Assembly: GCA_002397275.1 (NCBI GenBank)
Contig: DHAA01000069.1
Coordinates: forward strand, 1-41,195
DNA from: Thermacetogenium sp. UBA4966
Lineage (GTDB): Bacteria > Bacillota > DSM-12270 > Thermacetogeniales > Thermacetogeniaceae
Length of the DNA: 41,195 bases
Direction of reading: 5' to 3'
The position numbers and the translations under genes were made by a program. This document shows positions 15,612 to 24,688 of this stretch, in pieces. The notes under the pieces are model-generated. The model made no database searches. It was not told the DNA's origin and saw only the letters and a list, made by a program, of their open reading frames with translations. Numbering within the stretch: position 1 is the first letter of the stretch; each line of letters starts with the position of its first letter.

Positions 15612-16280
15612 ATGTCTATTTTGGAGACAGTAAGGCTGACCAAAATATATGGTCAGGATAAAAATAAGGTAGAGGCCCTCAAGGACGTTACGGTTTCTAT
15701 AGAAAAAGGGGGGTTTACTACAATAGTAGGCCCCAGCGGCTCAGGAAAGAGCACGCTGCTTCACTGCATGGCAGGGCTGGATGTGCCCACCGCGGGCGAA
15801 GTACTTCTTAATGGAAGAAATATATTTAGTTTATCGGAAGAAAAACTTTCCATGTTAAGAAGGCGCAATTTCGGATTCGTATTTCAGAGTTTTAATCTGA
15901 TACCGGTCATAGATGTGTATGAAAATATAACCTTGCCCGTATCCTTAGACGACAAAAAAATAGATAAGGAATATACTTCGAAAATAATAGACATCTTGGG
16001 GCTGCAGGACAAGGCAGAAAGTTTCCCTAACGAGCTTTCGGGCGGACAGCAGCAGAGAGTGGCGATAGCAAGGGCGCTTTCTAATAAACCGGATATTATA
16101 TTTGCCGATGAACCAACAGGGAATTTAGACAGTAAAACTGCCGAAGAAGTCATCAAAATCTTTCGAACTTGTGTAGAGGAATTAGGGGAGACCTTGATTG
16201 TGGTAACGCATAATAACGATATCGCGGCCGCTGCCGATGTATGTATCACGATGCGGGACGGGAGAATTAAACATCAGTGA
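15612..16280 (+). CDS. ABC transporter ATPase (MacB/LolD family), first copy
   Basis: About 222 residues. The ATG at 15612 follows GAGGTGG; a frame start at 15597 has no ribosome site. Walker A GPSGSGKST, Q-loop FVFQSFNLIPV, signature LSGGQQQRVAIARAL, Walker B IIFADEPTGNLDS and the H-loop THN are present. This family pairs with FtsX-type permeases. It sits between two such permeases, immediately before a second closely related ATPase, so each permease probably has its own ATPase. Confidence 0.92.
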   Translation: MSILETVRLTKIYGQDKNKVEALKDVTVSIEKGGFTTIVGPSGSGKSTLLHCMAGLDVPTAGEVLLNGRNIFSLSEEKLSMLRRRNFGFVFQSFNLIPVIDVYENITLPVSLDDKKIDKEYTSKIIDILGLQDKAESFPNELSGGQQQRVAIARALSNKPDIIFADEPTGNLDSKTAEEVIKIFRTCVEELGETLIVVTHNNDIAAAADVCITMRDGRIKHQ

Positions 16281-16305
16281 ATCCAGGGTACAAGGGGGAA
16301 GATAT

Positions 16306-16989
16306 ATGGAAATATTAAAAACGGAAGCCCTGAAAAAATACTATGGGAAAGGCGTTAACTTAGTAAAAGCTGTAGACGGCGTAGATCTATCTATAGCAGA
16401 AGGTGAATTTGCAGCGATAGCAGGCTCGTCAGGCTCCGGTAAAACCACATTGCTCCATATGATGGGAGGATTGGACAGCCCGACCGAAGGCAAGGTGTAT
16501 ATAGACGGCAGGGACATTTATGCGGTGAATGATGAAAGCCTCACTATATTTCGCAGGCGGAAGGTCGGCTTTGTTTTTCAGTCTTATAATTTAATTCCTG
16601 TGTTGAATGTATGGGAAAATATAACTATGCCTATACAGTTCGATTTGAAAAGGGTTGATCAAGAATTTGTAGAGGAAATAATGAGAACCTTGAATATCTT
16701 TGATAAGAAAAACGCTCTTCCCAATCAATTGTCGGGCGGACAGCAGCAGAGAACAGCCATTGCCAGAGCCTTGGTTACCAGGCCGTCTATAGTTCTTGCC
16801 GATGAACCGACCGGCAACCTTGATTCCAAAACCAGCCAAGAAGTGGTCAATCTTCTGAGGCACTCTGTTAAAAAATACCACCAGACCATAGTTATGATCA
16901 CCCATGACGAGAATTTAGCCCGCATGGCGGATAGAATAGTCAGGATCGAGGACGGCAAGCTGGTTAACAAGGGGGGAGCGCCTTGTTGA
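16306..16989 (+). CDS. ABC transporter ATPase (MacB/LolD family), second copy
   Basis: About 227 residues from the ATG at 16306, preceded by GGGGGAAG; the longer frame from 16237 overlaps the previous gene and lacks a site. It has Walker A GSSGSGKTT, Q-loop FVFQSYNLIPV, signature LSGGQQQRTAIARAL, Walker B IVLADEPTGNLDS and H-loop MITHDE. It is a clear paralogue of the preceding ATPase. The stop overlaps the TTG start of the next permease, indicating translational coupling with that partner. Confidence 0.92.
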   Translation: MEILKTEALKKYYGKGVNLVKAVDGVDLSIAEGEFAAIAGSSGSGKTTLLHMMGGLDSPTEGKVYIDGRDIYAVNDESLTIFRRRKVGFVFQSYNLIPVLNVWENITMPIQFDLKRVDQEFVEEIMRTLNIFDKKNALPNQLSGGQQQRTAIARALVTRPSIVLADEPTGNLDSKTSQEVVNLLRHSVKKYHQTIVMITHDENLARMADRIVRIEDGKLVNKGGAPC

Positions 16990-19643
16990 CATACATCAAA
17001 ATAGCAGGGAGATATATCAGGGAGTATCGCAGCAGGTCCGTCGGCATTGTGCTAAGCATCGCGCTGAGCGTTCTTTTAATAGTCGCCATCGGTTCGCTGG
17101 CTGAAACGGCAAGGGTCCTGCAAGTCAATGATGTGCGGCAGAATGCGGGAGCGAATCACGTTACATACATTGGCCTGAATAAAGAGCAAATAGACAAGGT
17201 TAAGCAGGAGGAGAGTGTAAAGGAAGCGGCAAATAGTTTTAGTTATGATACCTGGAACGGCAATAACGGCTTGAATGTCAATGTCCGGGCAGGGGAAGAA
17301 AAAATACTGTATATGCTGGATACCAAAATTGCGGAGGGAAGGTATCCAACCGCACCCGATGAGATCGCAGTGGAAAAATGGGTTTTAGATCGGCTGTCTC
17401 TACCCGCTCAGCTTACCCAAAATATAAAAGTATCCTTAGGAGAAAATGGGGAACAAGAGTTTAAGTTAGTGGGGATAGTAAAGGACAGAGTTCACAGTCA
17501 AAGCCATGATTTGCGAGATGCCTTCGTCGCTTTTGACGAGCAGAAATTAGCCGGCAGAGAAGACTCTGTGGAGACCGCCGTGGAGTTTAAAGAAGGCGCC
17601 GGCTATAAGAATGAAGCGATGAGATTAGGGAAAGAGATAGGAATTAAGGATCAAGAGCAAATAGTTTTGAACGAGATGCTGCTCTCTGCCATGGGCGAGT
17701 TGGAGGCGATAGATTGGAATCTGGTAGGCGTCTCTCTGTTGCTCATGATCGTGGGCGGCATGGTGGTGTACAGCCTATACAGCATCTCAGTGCTCAAGCG
17801 ATCTCAGGAATATGGAATGATGAGAGCCGTGGGCGGTACCAGGAAGCAGATATTGGCTATAATACTGTGCGAAATCCTGATTTTTTACGCCGCAGGCGCC
17901 GCCCTGGGCCTCTTCATGGGGATCTCTGCCACATACTGTTTCAAGGGAACCACGATGACGGATTTATTTACGGAGGGGACTTCTAGATTAGATATCATAG
18001 CGATTTCCGGCTTTGCAGTTAAACTGGCCTTACTCTCGTCCTTAGCCGCCATACTGCTGGCCGGGTCGAGGGGCGCCGTTATGGCAAACAGCGTATCCCC
18101 GATAGAGGCTATCAATAGAAGCACTCAAGACAGGGATATCAAGCTGAAAGGCGAGGATAGTTTAGTTGAAAGATTAATGACGATCACAGGGAAAATATCT
18201 TATAAAAATTTGCGCAGGAATAAAAAAGTGCTTATCTTTACCGTGACGGCTATGGTTATAGGGTCAACTTTCTTTATGACCGCATCTTTTAAAGAAGAAT
18301 TGAATAGAAGAGGGAGGGTAACATTAGAGAGCATCGGTGATAAATCGCCATGGTGTGATTTTTGGTTGAATATAAGCATGGACGAACCCATGAAAAAAGG
18401 TTTTACAGCAGAGCAGCTGGATGAGATCAGGGAAATGCCTCAGGTGGAAAGCATGTCTTCTAAACAGGTCCTTTACTCTAAGCTCATCTTGGATAAAGAA
18501 AAGCAGCTAAACAAATCGAATGGCGAAAATTATTTAAAGTTTATGAATGAAAGAGGGTTTCTTCCTAAGTTTTTAGGGGATTTTTCCTGGCCAGGGGATA
18601 CTGAAGATGAAGTAATCGTCAGGAATACGGTGCTGGGCTTGCCGGAGCGTGATTTGCAATATCTGGCTAGAACCTTTAAAATATTGCAGGGAGAAGAAAT
18701 AGATACGAGCCGTATGAAGGACGAACCGCTGGCTGTGCTTTATATCCCTGAGACAAAAGCAAACGGGGTACCCTATGATGCGAAAGCAAAAGGAAAATAT
18801 GCCCCTGTGCTGAACATTAAAAGCGGCGATAAGATCAGGCTGACGTTTCCCAAAGAGGGATACGCCGCGGGGATGAATAATATCGAACTGCTAGCTGAGC
18901 AGGAAAAATACGGTTCGTCTTATCAGGAAAAAGAATTTACAGTGATAGGCATGGTCGAGGAACTGCTATATGCGGACGGCACGGCGGCAGGGAGTCGGAT
19001 AGCGCCATATGTGCTTATATCGGAAAATATGTTTCAAGAGCTTTCCGGAATAGACGTCCAGAGGGTAGTTACGATAAATTTAAAAGAAAATGCCGATGAT
19101 AAAGACTACGAGCTTGTCAAAGAAAAAGTGCAGAAGCTGTCGCAGCTTTTTAAGGGAACCGTACTGGCAGATTATTATAAATATGAGATAGCAGAAGAGA
19201 AATCTGCCGTAACCGCCGGTTTATTGCAGAGCTCCATCGTTATTATTCTGTTCCTGATCAGCGGCTTGAGCATATATAACAATATAAATTACAGCTTAAT
19301 ATCCAGAATAAGGGAACACGGCATTATGAAAGCCGTAGGGCTCACGAAAAGACAGTTCAGGGGGATGATCAGGTCCGAGGGGCTCATGCACGGAACCATA
19401 GCGGCTTTTTTCTCTTGCATTGCGGCTCTGGTAATCGAGGCAGGTATTTTTGTTTATAGGGTCTATATCTTTCCCGTATATGTCTGGCCTATCCACACGA
19501 ATGCAAAACAGTTTTTTATAGACTGGAAGTCTATGCTCATAGTGATCGTGATCAATTTGGCGATCGGGTATCTGGCTACCATAGGTCCGGGCAGAGCGGT
19601 GGATAGAATGGAGATAACTGAAGCGATCAGGACTGTGGAATAA
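16983..19643 (+). CDS. FtsX/MacB-type ABC transporter permease, second copy
   Basis: 886 residues, starting at TTG 16983 or the next codon TTG 16986, after GGGGGGAG and overlapping the ATPase stop. Same duplicated layout as the permease at 13012: N-terminal membrane segment (VGIVLSIALSVLLIVAIG), external domain, FtsX bundle (about 245-370, with EYGMMRAVGGTRKQI and ending SPIEAINRST), second anchor, large external domain, C-terminal FtsX bundle (REHGIMKAVGLTKRQF, ending MEITEAIRTVE). It probably works with the ATPase at 16306. An intramembrane-sensing kinase nearby suggests transporter-dependent sensing of a membrane-active compound; this is inference. Confidence 0.85.
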   Translation: MLTYIKIAGRYIREYRSRSVGIVLSIALSVLLIVAIGSLAETARVLQVNDVRQNAGANHVTYIGLNKEQIDKVKQEESVKEAANSFSYDTWNGNNGLNVNVRAGEEKILYMLDTKIAEGRYPTAPDEIAVEKWVLDRLSLPAQLTQNIKVSLGENGEQEFKLVGIVKDRVHSQSHDLRDAFVAFDEQKLAGREDSVETAVEFKEGAGYKNEAMRLGKEIGIKDQEQIVLNEMLLSAMGELEAIDWNLVGVSLLLMIVGGMVVYSLYSISVLKRSQEYGMMRAVGGTRKQILAIILCEILIFYAAGAALGLFMGISATYCFKGTTMTDLFTEGTSRLDIIAISGFAVKLALLSSLAAILLAGSRGAVMANSVSPIEAINRSTQDRDIKLKGEDSLVERLMTITGKISYKNLRRNKKVLIFTVTAMVIGSTFFMTASFKEELNRRGRVTLESIGDKSPWCDFWLNISMDEPMKKGFTAEQLDEIREMPQVESMSSKQVLYSKLILDKEKQLNKSNGENYLKFMNERGFLPKFLGDFSWPGDTEDEVIVRNTVLGLPERDLQYLARTFKILQGEEIDTSRMKDEPLAVLYIPETKANGVPYDAKAKGKYAPVLNIKSGDKIRLTFPKEGYAAGMNNIELLAEQEKYGSSYQEKEFTVIGMVEELLYADGTAAGSRIAPYVLISENMFQELSGIDVQRVVTINLKENADDKDYELVKEKVQKLSQLFKGTVLADYYKYEIAEEKSAVTAGLLQSSIVIILFLISGLSIYNNINYSLISRIREHGIMKAVGLTKRQFRGMIRSEGLMHGTIAAFFSCIAALVIEAGIFVYRVYIFPVYVWPIHTNAKQFFIDWKSMLIVIVINLAIGYLATIGPGRAVDRMEITEAIRTVE

Positions 19644-19720
19644 GACTCCCAGAGATAATATAAGTGCACAAATTACATTCTTCTAATTGGATAACCCGGT
19701 TTAGAGATGGAGTTCGTACT

Positions 19721-20239
19721 TTAACTGTCTTCTGTACAAATAGCCTTGTCCATAATATGTAAAAATGAAGCGATGTCTTTTTGCAGCATCCTGGATATTC
19801 TTGGAAGCTTTTTCAGAAGAGCCATCTCTTTGATTGAGTCGAGGTTGACGCCATAAACGTTTCTAAAAACATGTCTGAACCCTCTGAGTTCGTTCAGCAA
19901 ATTCAGTAGTTCTTTCGAGAATAATCTCGGTCTTAATTCATTTAATTCTAGGCTCATGTTAAAGATTAATTGATAATGCCAACTATTGCCTTTGGGCATA
20001 CCCTCTTCAGTTGCTCTGCATACATGAGATGCGATTTTCTCCACAGCACAATAATAATCATGCAGATAAGATCCGATAGCTCTACGTGCTAAATCGCTGG
20101 ACAGATCTATTCCAGAGATGCTGCTGCTTATTATTTTCGGGAATAACCCCTCTTTTGTTAAGGCTTGTTCGATTATATCAATATTATGCAATTCATGCCT
20201 TATTCTTGCTTTTAAAGCAATATATTCACTTTTGTTCAT
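19721..20239 (-). CDS. HepT-like toxin-type protein
   Basis: 172 residues, helical throughout. The ATG at 20239 shares a base with the stop of the nucleotidyltransferase gene (TGATG), after GGGGTGAAG. The motif RRAIGSYLHDYY fits the R-x(4-6)-H-x-Y signature of HepT RNases. Its length is above the usual 110-140 residues, with an extra C-terminal helical part. The order (nucleotidyltransferase first, HepT second) matches MntA/HepT type VII toxin-antitoxin modules, where MntA inactivates HepT by adding AMP. An antiphage or stabilising role is possible but not shown. Confidence 0.75.
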   Translation of the reverse strand: MNKSEYIALKARIRHELHNIDIIEQALTKEGLFPKIISSSISGIDLSSDLARRAIGSYLHDYYCAVEKIASHVCRATEEGMPKGNSWHYQLIFNMSLELNELRPRLFSKELLNLLNELRGFRHVFRNVYGVNLDSIKEMALLKKLPRISRMLQKDIASFLHIMDKAICTEDS

Positions 20240-20583
20240 CAAAGCTTCACCCCATTCTGTTGTATGTTCTTGTATAAACTCTCAACAACGTCTGTACTGC
20301 AAGCGATGCTTACTTCAATGTCACCGGCGATCATTTGTGCTTCATGAAATGCGGCAAAATAGTCTTCGTTCAGATTCTCAACGTAGAGGTCGATATCCGA
20401 ATAATCATCAAACTTGCCGTTTACCAAAGAGCCATACAACACCACGTTTGATACGCCATATTTCTCTTTTAACATTGTTGCAACCTCTTTGGCTGCTTTT
20501 AATGCTTTTTGTTTTCTTAGCCCTGTATCTTGTTTTTTCTTCTGCTCAATTGCCCGGTGCTTTTTTCGAATTTCTTCAATCAT
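20239..20583 (-). CDS. MntA-like minimal nucleotidyltransferase
   Basis: 114 residues from the ATG at 20583, 10 nt after GAAGGAGG; the longer frame from 20622 has no site. The catalytic motif YGSLVNGKFDDYSDIDLYV contains the GS and DxD residues of the polymerase-beta-type minimal nucleotidyltransferases. The N-terminal 40 residues are lysine-rich and helical (HRAIEQKKKQDTGLRKQKA). With the overlapping HepT-like gene it forms a likely toxin-antitoxin pair in which this protein is the antitoxin that AMPylates the toxin. Confidence 0.8.
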   Translation of the reverse strand: MIEEIRKKHRAIEQKKKQDTGLRKQKALKAAKEVATMLKEKYGVSNVVLYGSLVNGKFDDYSDIDLYVENLNEDYFAAFHEAQMIAGDIEVSIACSTDVVESLYKNIQQNGVKL

Positions 20584-20926
20584 TAAAACAGTGCCTCCTT
20601 CCTTTTCACTTCTTAAAAGCATACTCTTAGTGAGGTTTTATATAATTATACCATTTTTTCAAAGGATTATATGGCATATTTGTGGTATTCTAATTGGGAG
20701 GATCGGGCCCCTTTTTATTACTATTTGCGCCGCGGGGCAGTGCGGAATGGATGTTTTCTATTAAACCCGGCTAATAGTTTTAACGCCGTGCACAAGTATT
20801 TGCAGCAGATCTTTGGATTGAGCCCACCTAAAAACTGTGCATTTGGTCTTGAAGATAATGAGCTATAAACGGTGTGCACAAGGTGCCGGAAATGCCCTCA
20901 GTATCAAGCGAAAGGCGGTCTGAGCG
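20584..20926 (+). other. Intergenic stretch with a copied promoter-like block
   Basis: 20661-20692 repeats the element at 10071-10102 (about 29 of 32 bases), and the similarity continues weakly to about 20760 (GCGCCGCGGGG...GCGGAA). A 65-codon frame (20671-20868) starts inside the repeat. Its predicted product (..NSFNAVHKYLQQIFGLSPP..) matches no family I know and lacks a ribosome site. Nothing else is evident. Confidence 0.4.
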
Positions 20927-21535
20927 ATGAGGTACGCCAAAAAAATACCCCCTGCGGATAAGGAGCTGCGCGAAAGGCTGTTAGCCGAGGGATGGAAAAG
21001 GCTAAAAGAACCGTCCAACTTAGTTGCGGCAATTTTGCTGTCCGCGCCTTTTATGGTCGTCAACGGGATCATATCTCTGGCTATCGCTTATTATTTATAT
21101 CCCCCCTTTAGAGAAGCTATAAATCTCAATGGTTTTTCCCTCACTATTAACGGTGTCAAACTGTTGCTTTATGTTGTCGGTGTCTTCATATTTTTAGCGA
21201 TACATGAATTCATCCATGCTTGTTTCATACCTGACGTCTTAAAATCGGACAAAACTTATTGGGGTATCAATGGGTTATTCGGATTTGTTTCTACAGCTGA
21301 AAAAATCAAAAAGGGCAGGTACTTAATTATTTCAGTGATGCCCTTTATTTTATTGTCGCTTGTTTTACCGTTTATTCTTAAATTTATGGGATGGCTGAAT
21401 GGCTACACAGTTTTTCTCTGTTTGATAAATGCCGCGGGTTCGTGTGTTGATTGCTTGAATATCTGTTTAATAGCGATTCAGGTTCCCCGGGGGGCATATA
21501 TTGTCAGCAACGGATGGGAAACATACTTTAAGTAA
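20927..21535 (+). CDS. DUF3267 membrane protein, putative zincin metallopeptidase
   Basis: 202 residues with about four membrane segments. The HExxH-type motif IHEFIHACF (about residues 87-95) lies at the end of the second hydrophobic segment, and an N.A.S..D segment (INAAGSCVDCLNI) in the last one fits the DUF3267 family of site-2-protease-like membrane proteins. The start ATG at 20927 has only a weak upstream site. The natural substrate is unknown. It stands alone between the toxin-antitoxin pair and the formate dehydrogenase gene. Confidence 0.75.
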   Translation: MRYAKKIPPADKELRERLLAEGWKRLKEPSNLVAAILLSAPFMVVNGIISLAIAYYLYPPFREAINLNGFSLTINGVKLLLYVVGVFIFLAIHEFIHACFIPDVLKSDKTYWGINGLFGFVSTAEKIKKGRYLIISVMPFILLSLVLPFILKFMGWLNGYTVFLCLINAAGSCVDCLNICLIAIQVPRGAYIVSNGWETYFK

Positions 21536-21612
21536 CTGTAACTGCTCAGCCATATCCAAAGGCCGGCGGATTCCAGTGAAGCGGCCATATGGAGTCCCGT
21601 ATAACAGCATCA

Positions 21613-21648
21613 CAAAAAAGAAACTGCCCCCCACGGGGTGCAGTTTCT
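21613..21648 (-). terminator. Terminator of the formate dehydrogenase gene
   Basis: GAAACTGC-CCCC pairs with GGGG-T-GCAGTTTC, followed on the minus strand by TTTTTTG. It lies about 30 bp past the formate dehydrogenase stop. The T-run supports the minus direction. Confidence 0.85.
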
Positions 21649-21677
21649 CTTACGAAATCTTGTATTCAGCAGCAGTT

Positions 21678-24359
21678 TTAAGACGCCAGTTTCTCGATTT
21701 TGACGGCGCAGACCTTGTACTCGCCGGTCTTGGTGATGCTGTCCACCGCGTCGCTGGTCACGGCGTTGGTGGGTGTCTCGCCGTAATGGAAGGACATCCA
21801 GATCATCCCCTTGGGCACCCGGTCGGTGACCTGGATCTTGGTCACCAGTTCGCCGCGGCGGGAAGCCACCCTGATCTTGTCCCCGTGATGCAGATCCAGC
21901 TCGGCTGCGTCCTCCGGGCTGACCATGGCGTATTCCTCGTTCCACAGCGACATGATCCCCTCGGAATACATGGTGGTGACGTTGTAGTGCTGCAGGACGC
22001 GCCCGGTGTTGAGCAGGAAGGGGTAATCCGCGTCGGGCAGTTCTGCCGGCGGCACATCCTCGATCCCCTGGAAGAGGCCCTTGCCGCGCGTGAAGCTCTC
22101 CGCATGGAGGAAAGGGGTACCCGGATGGTCGAGGGTGGGGCAGGGCCACTGCAAGCCCTTCTTCTGCAGACGCTCGAAGGTAATCCCGCTGTAGGGCGGA
22201 GCCAGGGAAGCCATCTCCGCCCAGATCTCACCGGCATGCCGGTAGTTCATCGGGTAGCCCATCCTGGTGCTCATCTGGGCGATCGTTTCCCAGTTGGCCT
22301 TTCCGGGCAGCGGTTTGACGGCTTCGCGCACCAGCTGTACGCGGCGTTCCGTGTTGGTGAAAGTGCCGTCGCATTCCACAAAGCTGGCGGCGGGCAGCAC
22401 GACATCCGCATACTCCGCGGTCTCGGTCATGAACAGTTCGTGCACCGCCAGGAACTCCAGCTTCTCCAATCCGGAGCGGATGTGGTTGCTGTTCGGGTCG
22501 GTGAGCACCGGATTTTCGCCCAGGATATACATCGCCTTCAGCCGGCCCTCGTTGGCTTTATCGAACATGTCAGGGATCATGAGGCCTACCTTGTTGTCCA
22601 GCGGCACGCCCCAGGCCTTCTCAAATTTTTGCTGGGCTTCGGGGTTGTTCACAGCCTGGTATCCCTGGTAGACGTTGGGCAGAGCGCCCATATCGCAGGC
22701 GCCCTGGACGTTGTTCTGGCCGCGCATCGGGTTGACGCCGACGCTGGGGCGTCCCAGGTGTCCGGTGAGCATGGCCAGATTGGCGACGCTCATCACGTTC
22801 CTGGTGCCTGTGGAATGCTCGGTGATTCCCAGGGTGTAAAAAATCCCTGCCTTGTCTGTTGTGGCATAGAGCCGCGCCACCTGATAGAGGCTGTCCACCG
22901 GCACGCCGGTCAGTTCGGAAACGCGCTGCGGCGTGTAGCCGGCTACAGTTTTCTCAAACTCTTCAAAGTTCTCGCATCTTTCCGCGATGAACTTCTTATC
23001 GTGCAGGTTTTCTTTGATGATGATGTGGCTGAGGCCGTTGATCAGCCCGATATCAGTGCCGGACTTGATCTGCAGCCAGTAATCCGCCTCTTCGGCCAGT
23101 TCGGTGCGCCGCGGGTCGACCACGATCAGCTTGGCGCCGCGGCGATGCGCCTGACGAATCTTGTAGCCGATGATCGGGTGCGCCTCTGTGGCGTTTGCCC
23201 CTGTCAGGAAGAGCAGTTCCGCTCCCTCGACATCGCTGATCGGGTTGGTCATCGCCCCGCTGCCGAAGGAAATGGCCAGGCCGGCCACTGTCGGGGCGTG
23301 GCAGGTCCGGGCGCAATGGTCGACATTGTTGGTGCCCATCACCGCTCTGGTGAATTTTTGAATCAGATAGTTTTCCTCATTGGTACAGCGGGCGGAGCCC
23401 AGGGCGGCGAAGGAATCGGGGCCATACTTCTCCTTGATCTCCCGGAAGCGGGTGCTGATCAAATCCAGAGCCTCGTCCCAGCCGGCCTCTTCAAACCTGC
23501 CGTTCTTTTTGATCAGCGGGGTTTTGAGGCGCTTGTCGCTGTTGACGAAATCCCAGCCGAATCGTCCCTTGATGCAGAGGACGCGGCCGTTGACCTCACA
23601 TTCGGGGCTGGAGGTAACACCGATCACCTTGCCGTCTCTGACGTTGAGATCATAGTTGCAGCCGGTACCGCAGAAGGGGCAGGTGGTCCTCACCTTTTTA
23701 ATATTCCAGCGGGGCCCCTTGCCGCGCAGCTGCTTTTCGGTGAGGGCGCCGGTGGGACAGGCGGCCACGCAGCTGCCGCAGAAGATGCAGTCTGAATTGA
23801 TGTAGTGGGTGTCGCCGAAGGTCGTCACCTTGACGTTGAAGCCGCGGTGCGAGAAGTCCAGAATGTCTTTCCCCGGCCATTCGCTGCAGGCCCGGATGCA
23901 TTTCCCGCAGGCGATGCATTTGTTGAGGTCGCGGACGATGAAGGGGTTGTCATCCTCCAAATCATAGTCATGCCGCTCCCCCTGATAGATGTCTCCGGAC
24001 ACGCCGTACTGATAACAGTACTGCTGCAGCCTGCACTCGCCGGCCTTTTCGCAGGTCAGGCAGTCCAGCGGGTGATTGGCGATCAGCAGTTCCAGGATGG
24101 CTTTCCTGGCTTCCATAACCGCTGCTGTTGATGTACGCACTACCATTCCCGGTGTTGCTCGGGTAACGCACGATGCCGGCAGGTTGCGCATCCCATCGAT
24201 CTCCACTATGCACAGGCGGCAGGCCCCCACCGAACTGAGATCCGGATCATAGCAGAGCCGGGGGATGTGGACACCGATTGTCTCAGCGGCATGCAGCACC
24301 GAGGTTCCGACCGGGACTTCTGCGTCCTGACCGTCGATGTTCAGCTTTACAAATTCCAT
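21678..24359 (-). CDS. Formate dehydrogenase catalytic subunit (Mo/W, cysteine type)
   Basis: 893 residues. The ATG at 24359 follows GGGAGGAGA; an upstream in-frame ATG at 24413 lies inside the leader and is not used. In order: a [2Fe-2S] domain (C near 36, then GACRLC and PASC), the His-ligated cluster motif NHPLDCLTCEKAGEC, two ferredoxin clusters (CIACGKCIRAC, CIFCGSCVAACP), the CPFCGTGC cluster, and the bis-MGD domain with C-terminal dinucleotide-binding fold. The active site DHCARTCHAPTVAGL carries Cys where many homologues have selenocysteine (CARVUHGP). Overall organisation matches NAD(P)- or ferredoxin-linked acetogen enzymes such as Moorella FdhA. No electron-transfer subunit is adjacent. 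A Moco/Tuco-type riboswitch lies just upstream. Whether W or Mo is used cannot be read from sequence. Confidence 0.9.
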   Translation of the reverse strand: MEFVKLNIDGQDAEVPVGTSVLHAAETIGVHIPRLCYDPDLSSVGACRLCIVEIDGMRNLPASCVTRATPGMVVRTSTAAVMEARKAILELLIANHPLDCLTCEKAGECRLQQYCYQYGVSGDIYQGERHDYDLEDDNPFIVRDLNKCIACGKCIRACSEWPGKDILDFSHRGFNVKVTTFGDTHYINSDCIFCGSCVAACPTGALTEKQLRGKGPRWNIKKVRTTCPFCGTGCNYDLNVRDGKVIGVTSSPECEVNGRVLCIKGRFGWDFVNSDKRLKTPLIKKNGRFEEAGWDEALDLISTRFREIKEKYGPDSFAALGSARCTNEENYLIQKFTRAVMGTNNVDHCARTCHAPTVAGLAISFGSGAMTNPISDVEGAELLFLTGANATEAHPIIGYKIRQAHRRGAKLIVVDPRRTELAEEADYWLQIKSGTDIGLINGLSHIIIKENLHDKKFIAERCENFEEFEKTVAGYTPQRVSELTGVPVDSLYQVARLYATTDKAGIFYTLGITEHSTGTRNVMSVANLAMLTGHLGRPSVGVNPMRGQNNVQGACDMGALPNVYQGYQAVNNPEAQQKFEKAWGVPLDNKVGLMIPDMFDKANEGRLKAMYILGENPVLTDPNSNHIRSGLEKLEFLAVHELFMTETAEYADVVLPAASFVECDGTFTNTERRVQLVREAVKPLPGKANWETIAQMSTRMGYPMNYRHAGEIWAEMASLAPPYSGITFERLQKKGLQWPCPTLDHPGTPFLHAESFTRGKGLFQGIEDVPPAELPDADYPFLLNTGRVLQHYNVTTMYSEGIMSLWNEEYAMVSPEDAAELDLHHGDKIRVASRRGELVTKIQVTDRVPKGMIWMSFHYGETPTNAVTSDAVDSITKTGEYKVCAVKIEKLAS

Positions 24360-24392
24360 AAAATCTCCTCCCTTTACAAATAAACTCACCTG

Positions 24393-24445
24393 AATAAAAA
24401 AAGCAGCCGCCACCCGTCAGAATTTTCTGCCGGTATGAGGGCTCC
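24393..24445 (-). terminator. Attenuator hairpin in the formate dehydrogenase leader
   Basis: On the minus strand an inner CAGAA/TTCTG stem, extended by ACC/GGGT and AGCC/GGCT pairings, precedes a run of seven T. It ends about 35 nt before the ATG. The outer arm overlaps the closing strand of the riboswitch, so the two may exclude each other. Confidence 0.55.
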
Positions 24446-24538
24446 TTTTCAAATGCGGAAGGCGAATCTGTTTCCAGATCCACCCGCGGCCTTGCCCCCA
24501 TTGCTTTCCGCTTTAGGTGGGCGAGGCTCGGAGCGGAT
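24438..24538 (-). ncRNA. Moco/Tuco-type riboswitch 3, leader of formate dehydrogenase
   Basis: On the minus strand GCTCCGAGCC at the 5' side pairs with GGAGC at the 3' side. Between are GGTGGATCTGGAAACAGAT (the shared GAAAC hairpin), CGCCTTCCGC and GAAAAGGAGC. The block order is the same as in the elements at 4606 and 9846. The position directly before a molybdopterin enzyme gene fits the known biology of the Moco RNA motif. Confidence 0.85.
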
Positions 24539-24540
24539 AT

Positions 24541-24688
24541 TCAGTTAGTTGTAGGCAAAGCGTTTGCTGCAGCTGTGGCGGATATGGTAGCGCTTTGAAG
24601 GAAGATGAATTGCTGCGGAATCAATATTTACCGTATTTAATTCAACATCTATTATAAAAATCCTTTATTGTTACTATAACAAATTATA
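24541..24688. other. Upstream region of the fdh leader
   Basis: AT-rich DNA that should hold the minus-strand promoter of the riboswitch transcript. No gene and no distinct motif could be fixed by eye. Confidence 0.3.

Noticed and set aside
21501..23795. 764-codon open frame on the plus strand
   Set aside because: It is the antisense shadow of the formate dehydrogenase gene, whose domains and cofactor motifs are unambiguous. The plus-strand product has no recognisable domain and spans the fdh terminator.
21678..24359. Possible selenocysteine (UGA) in formate dehydrogenase
   Set aside because: The active-site codon in CARTCHAP encodes cysteine and the frame has no internal UGA.
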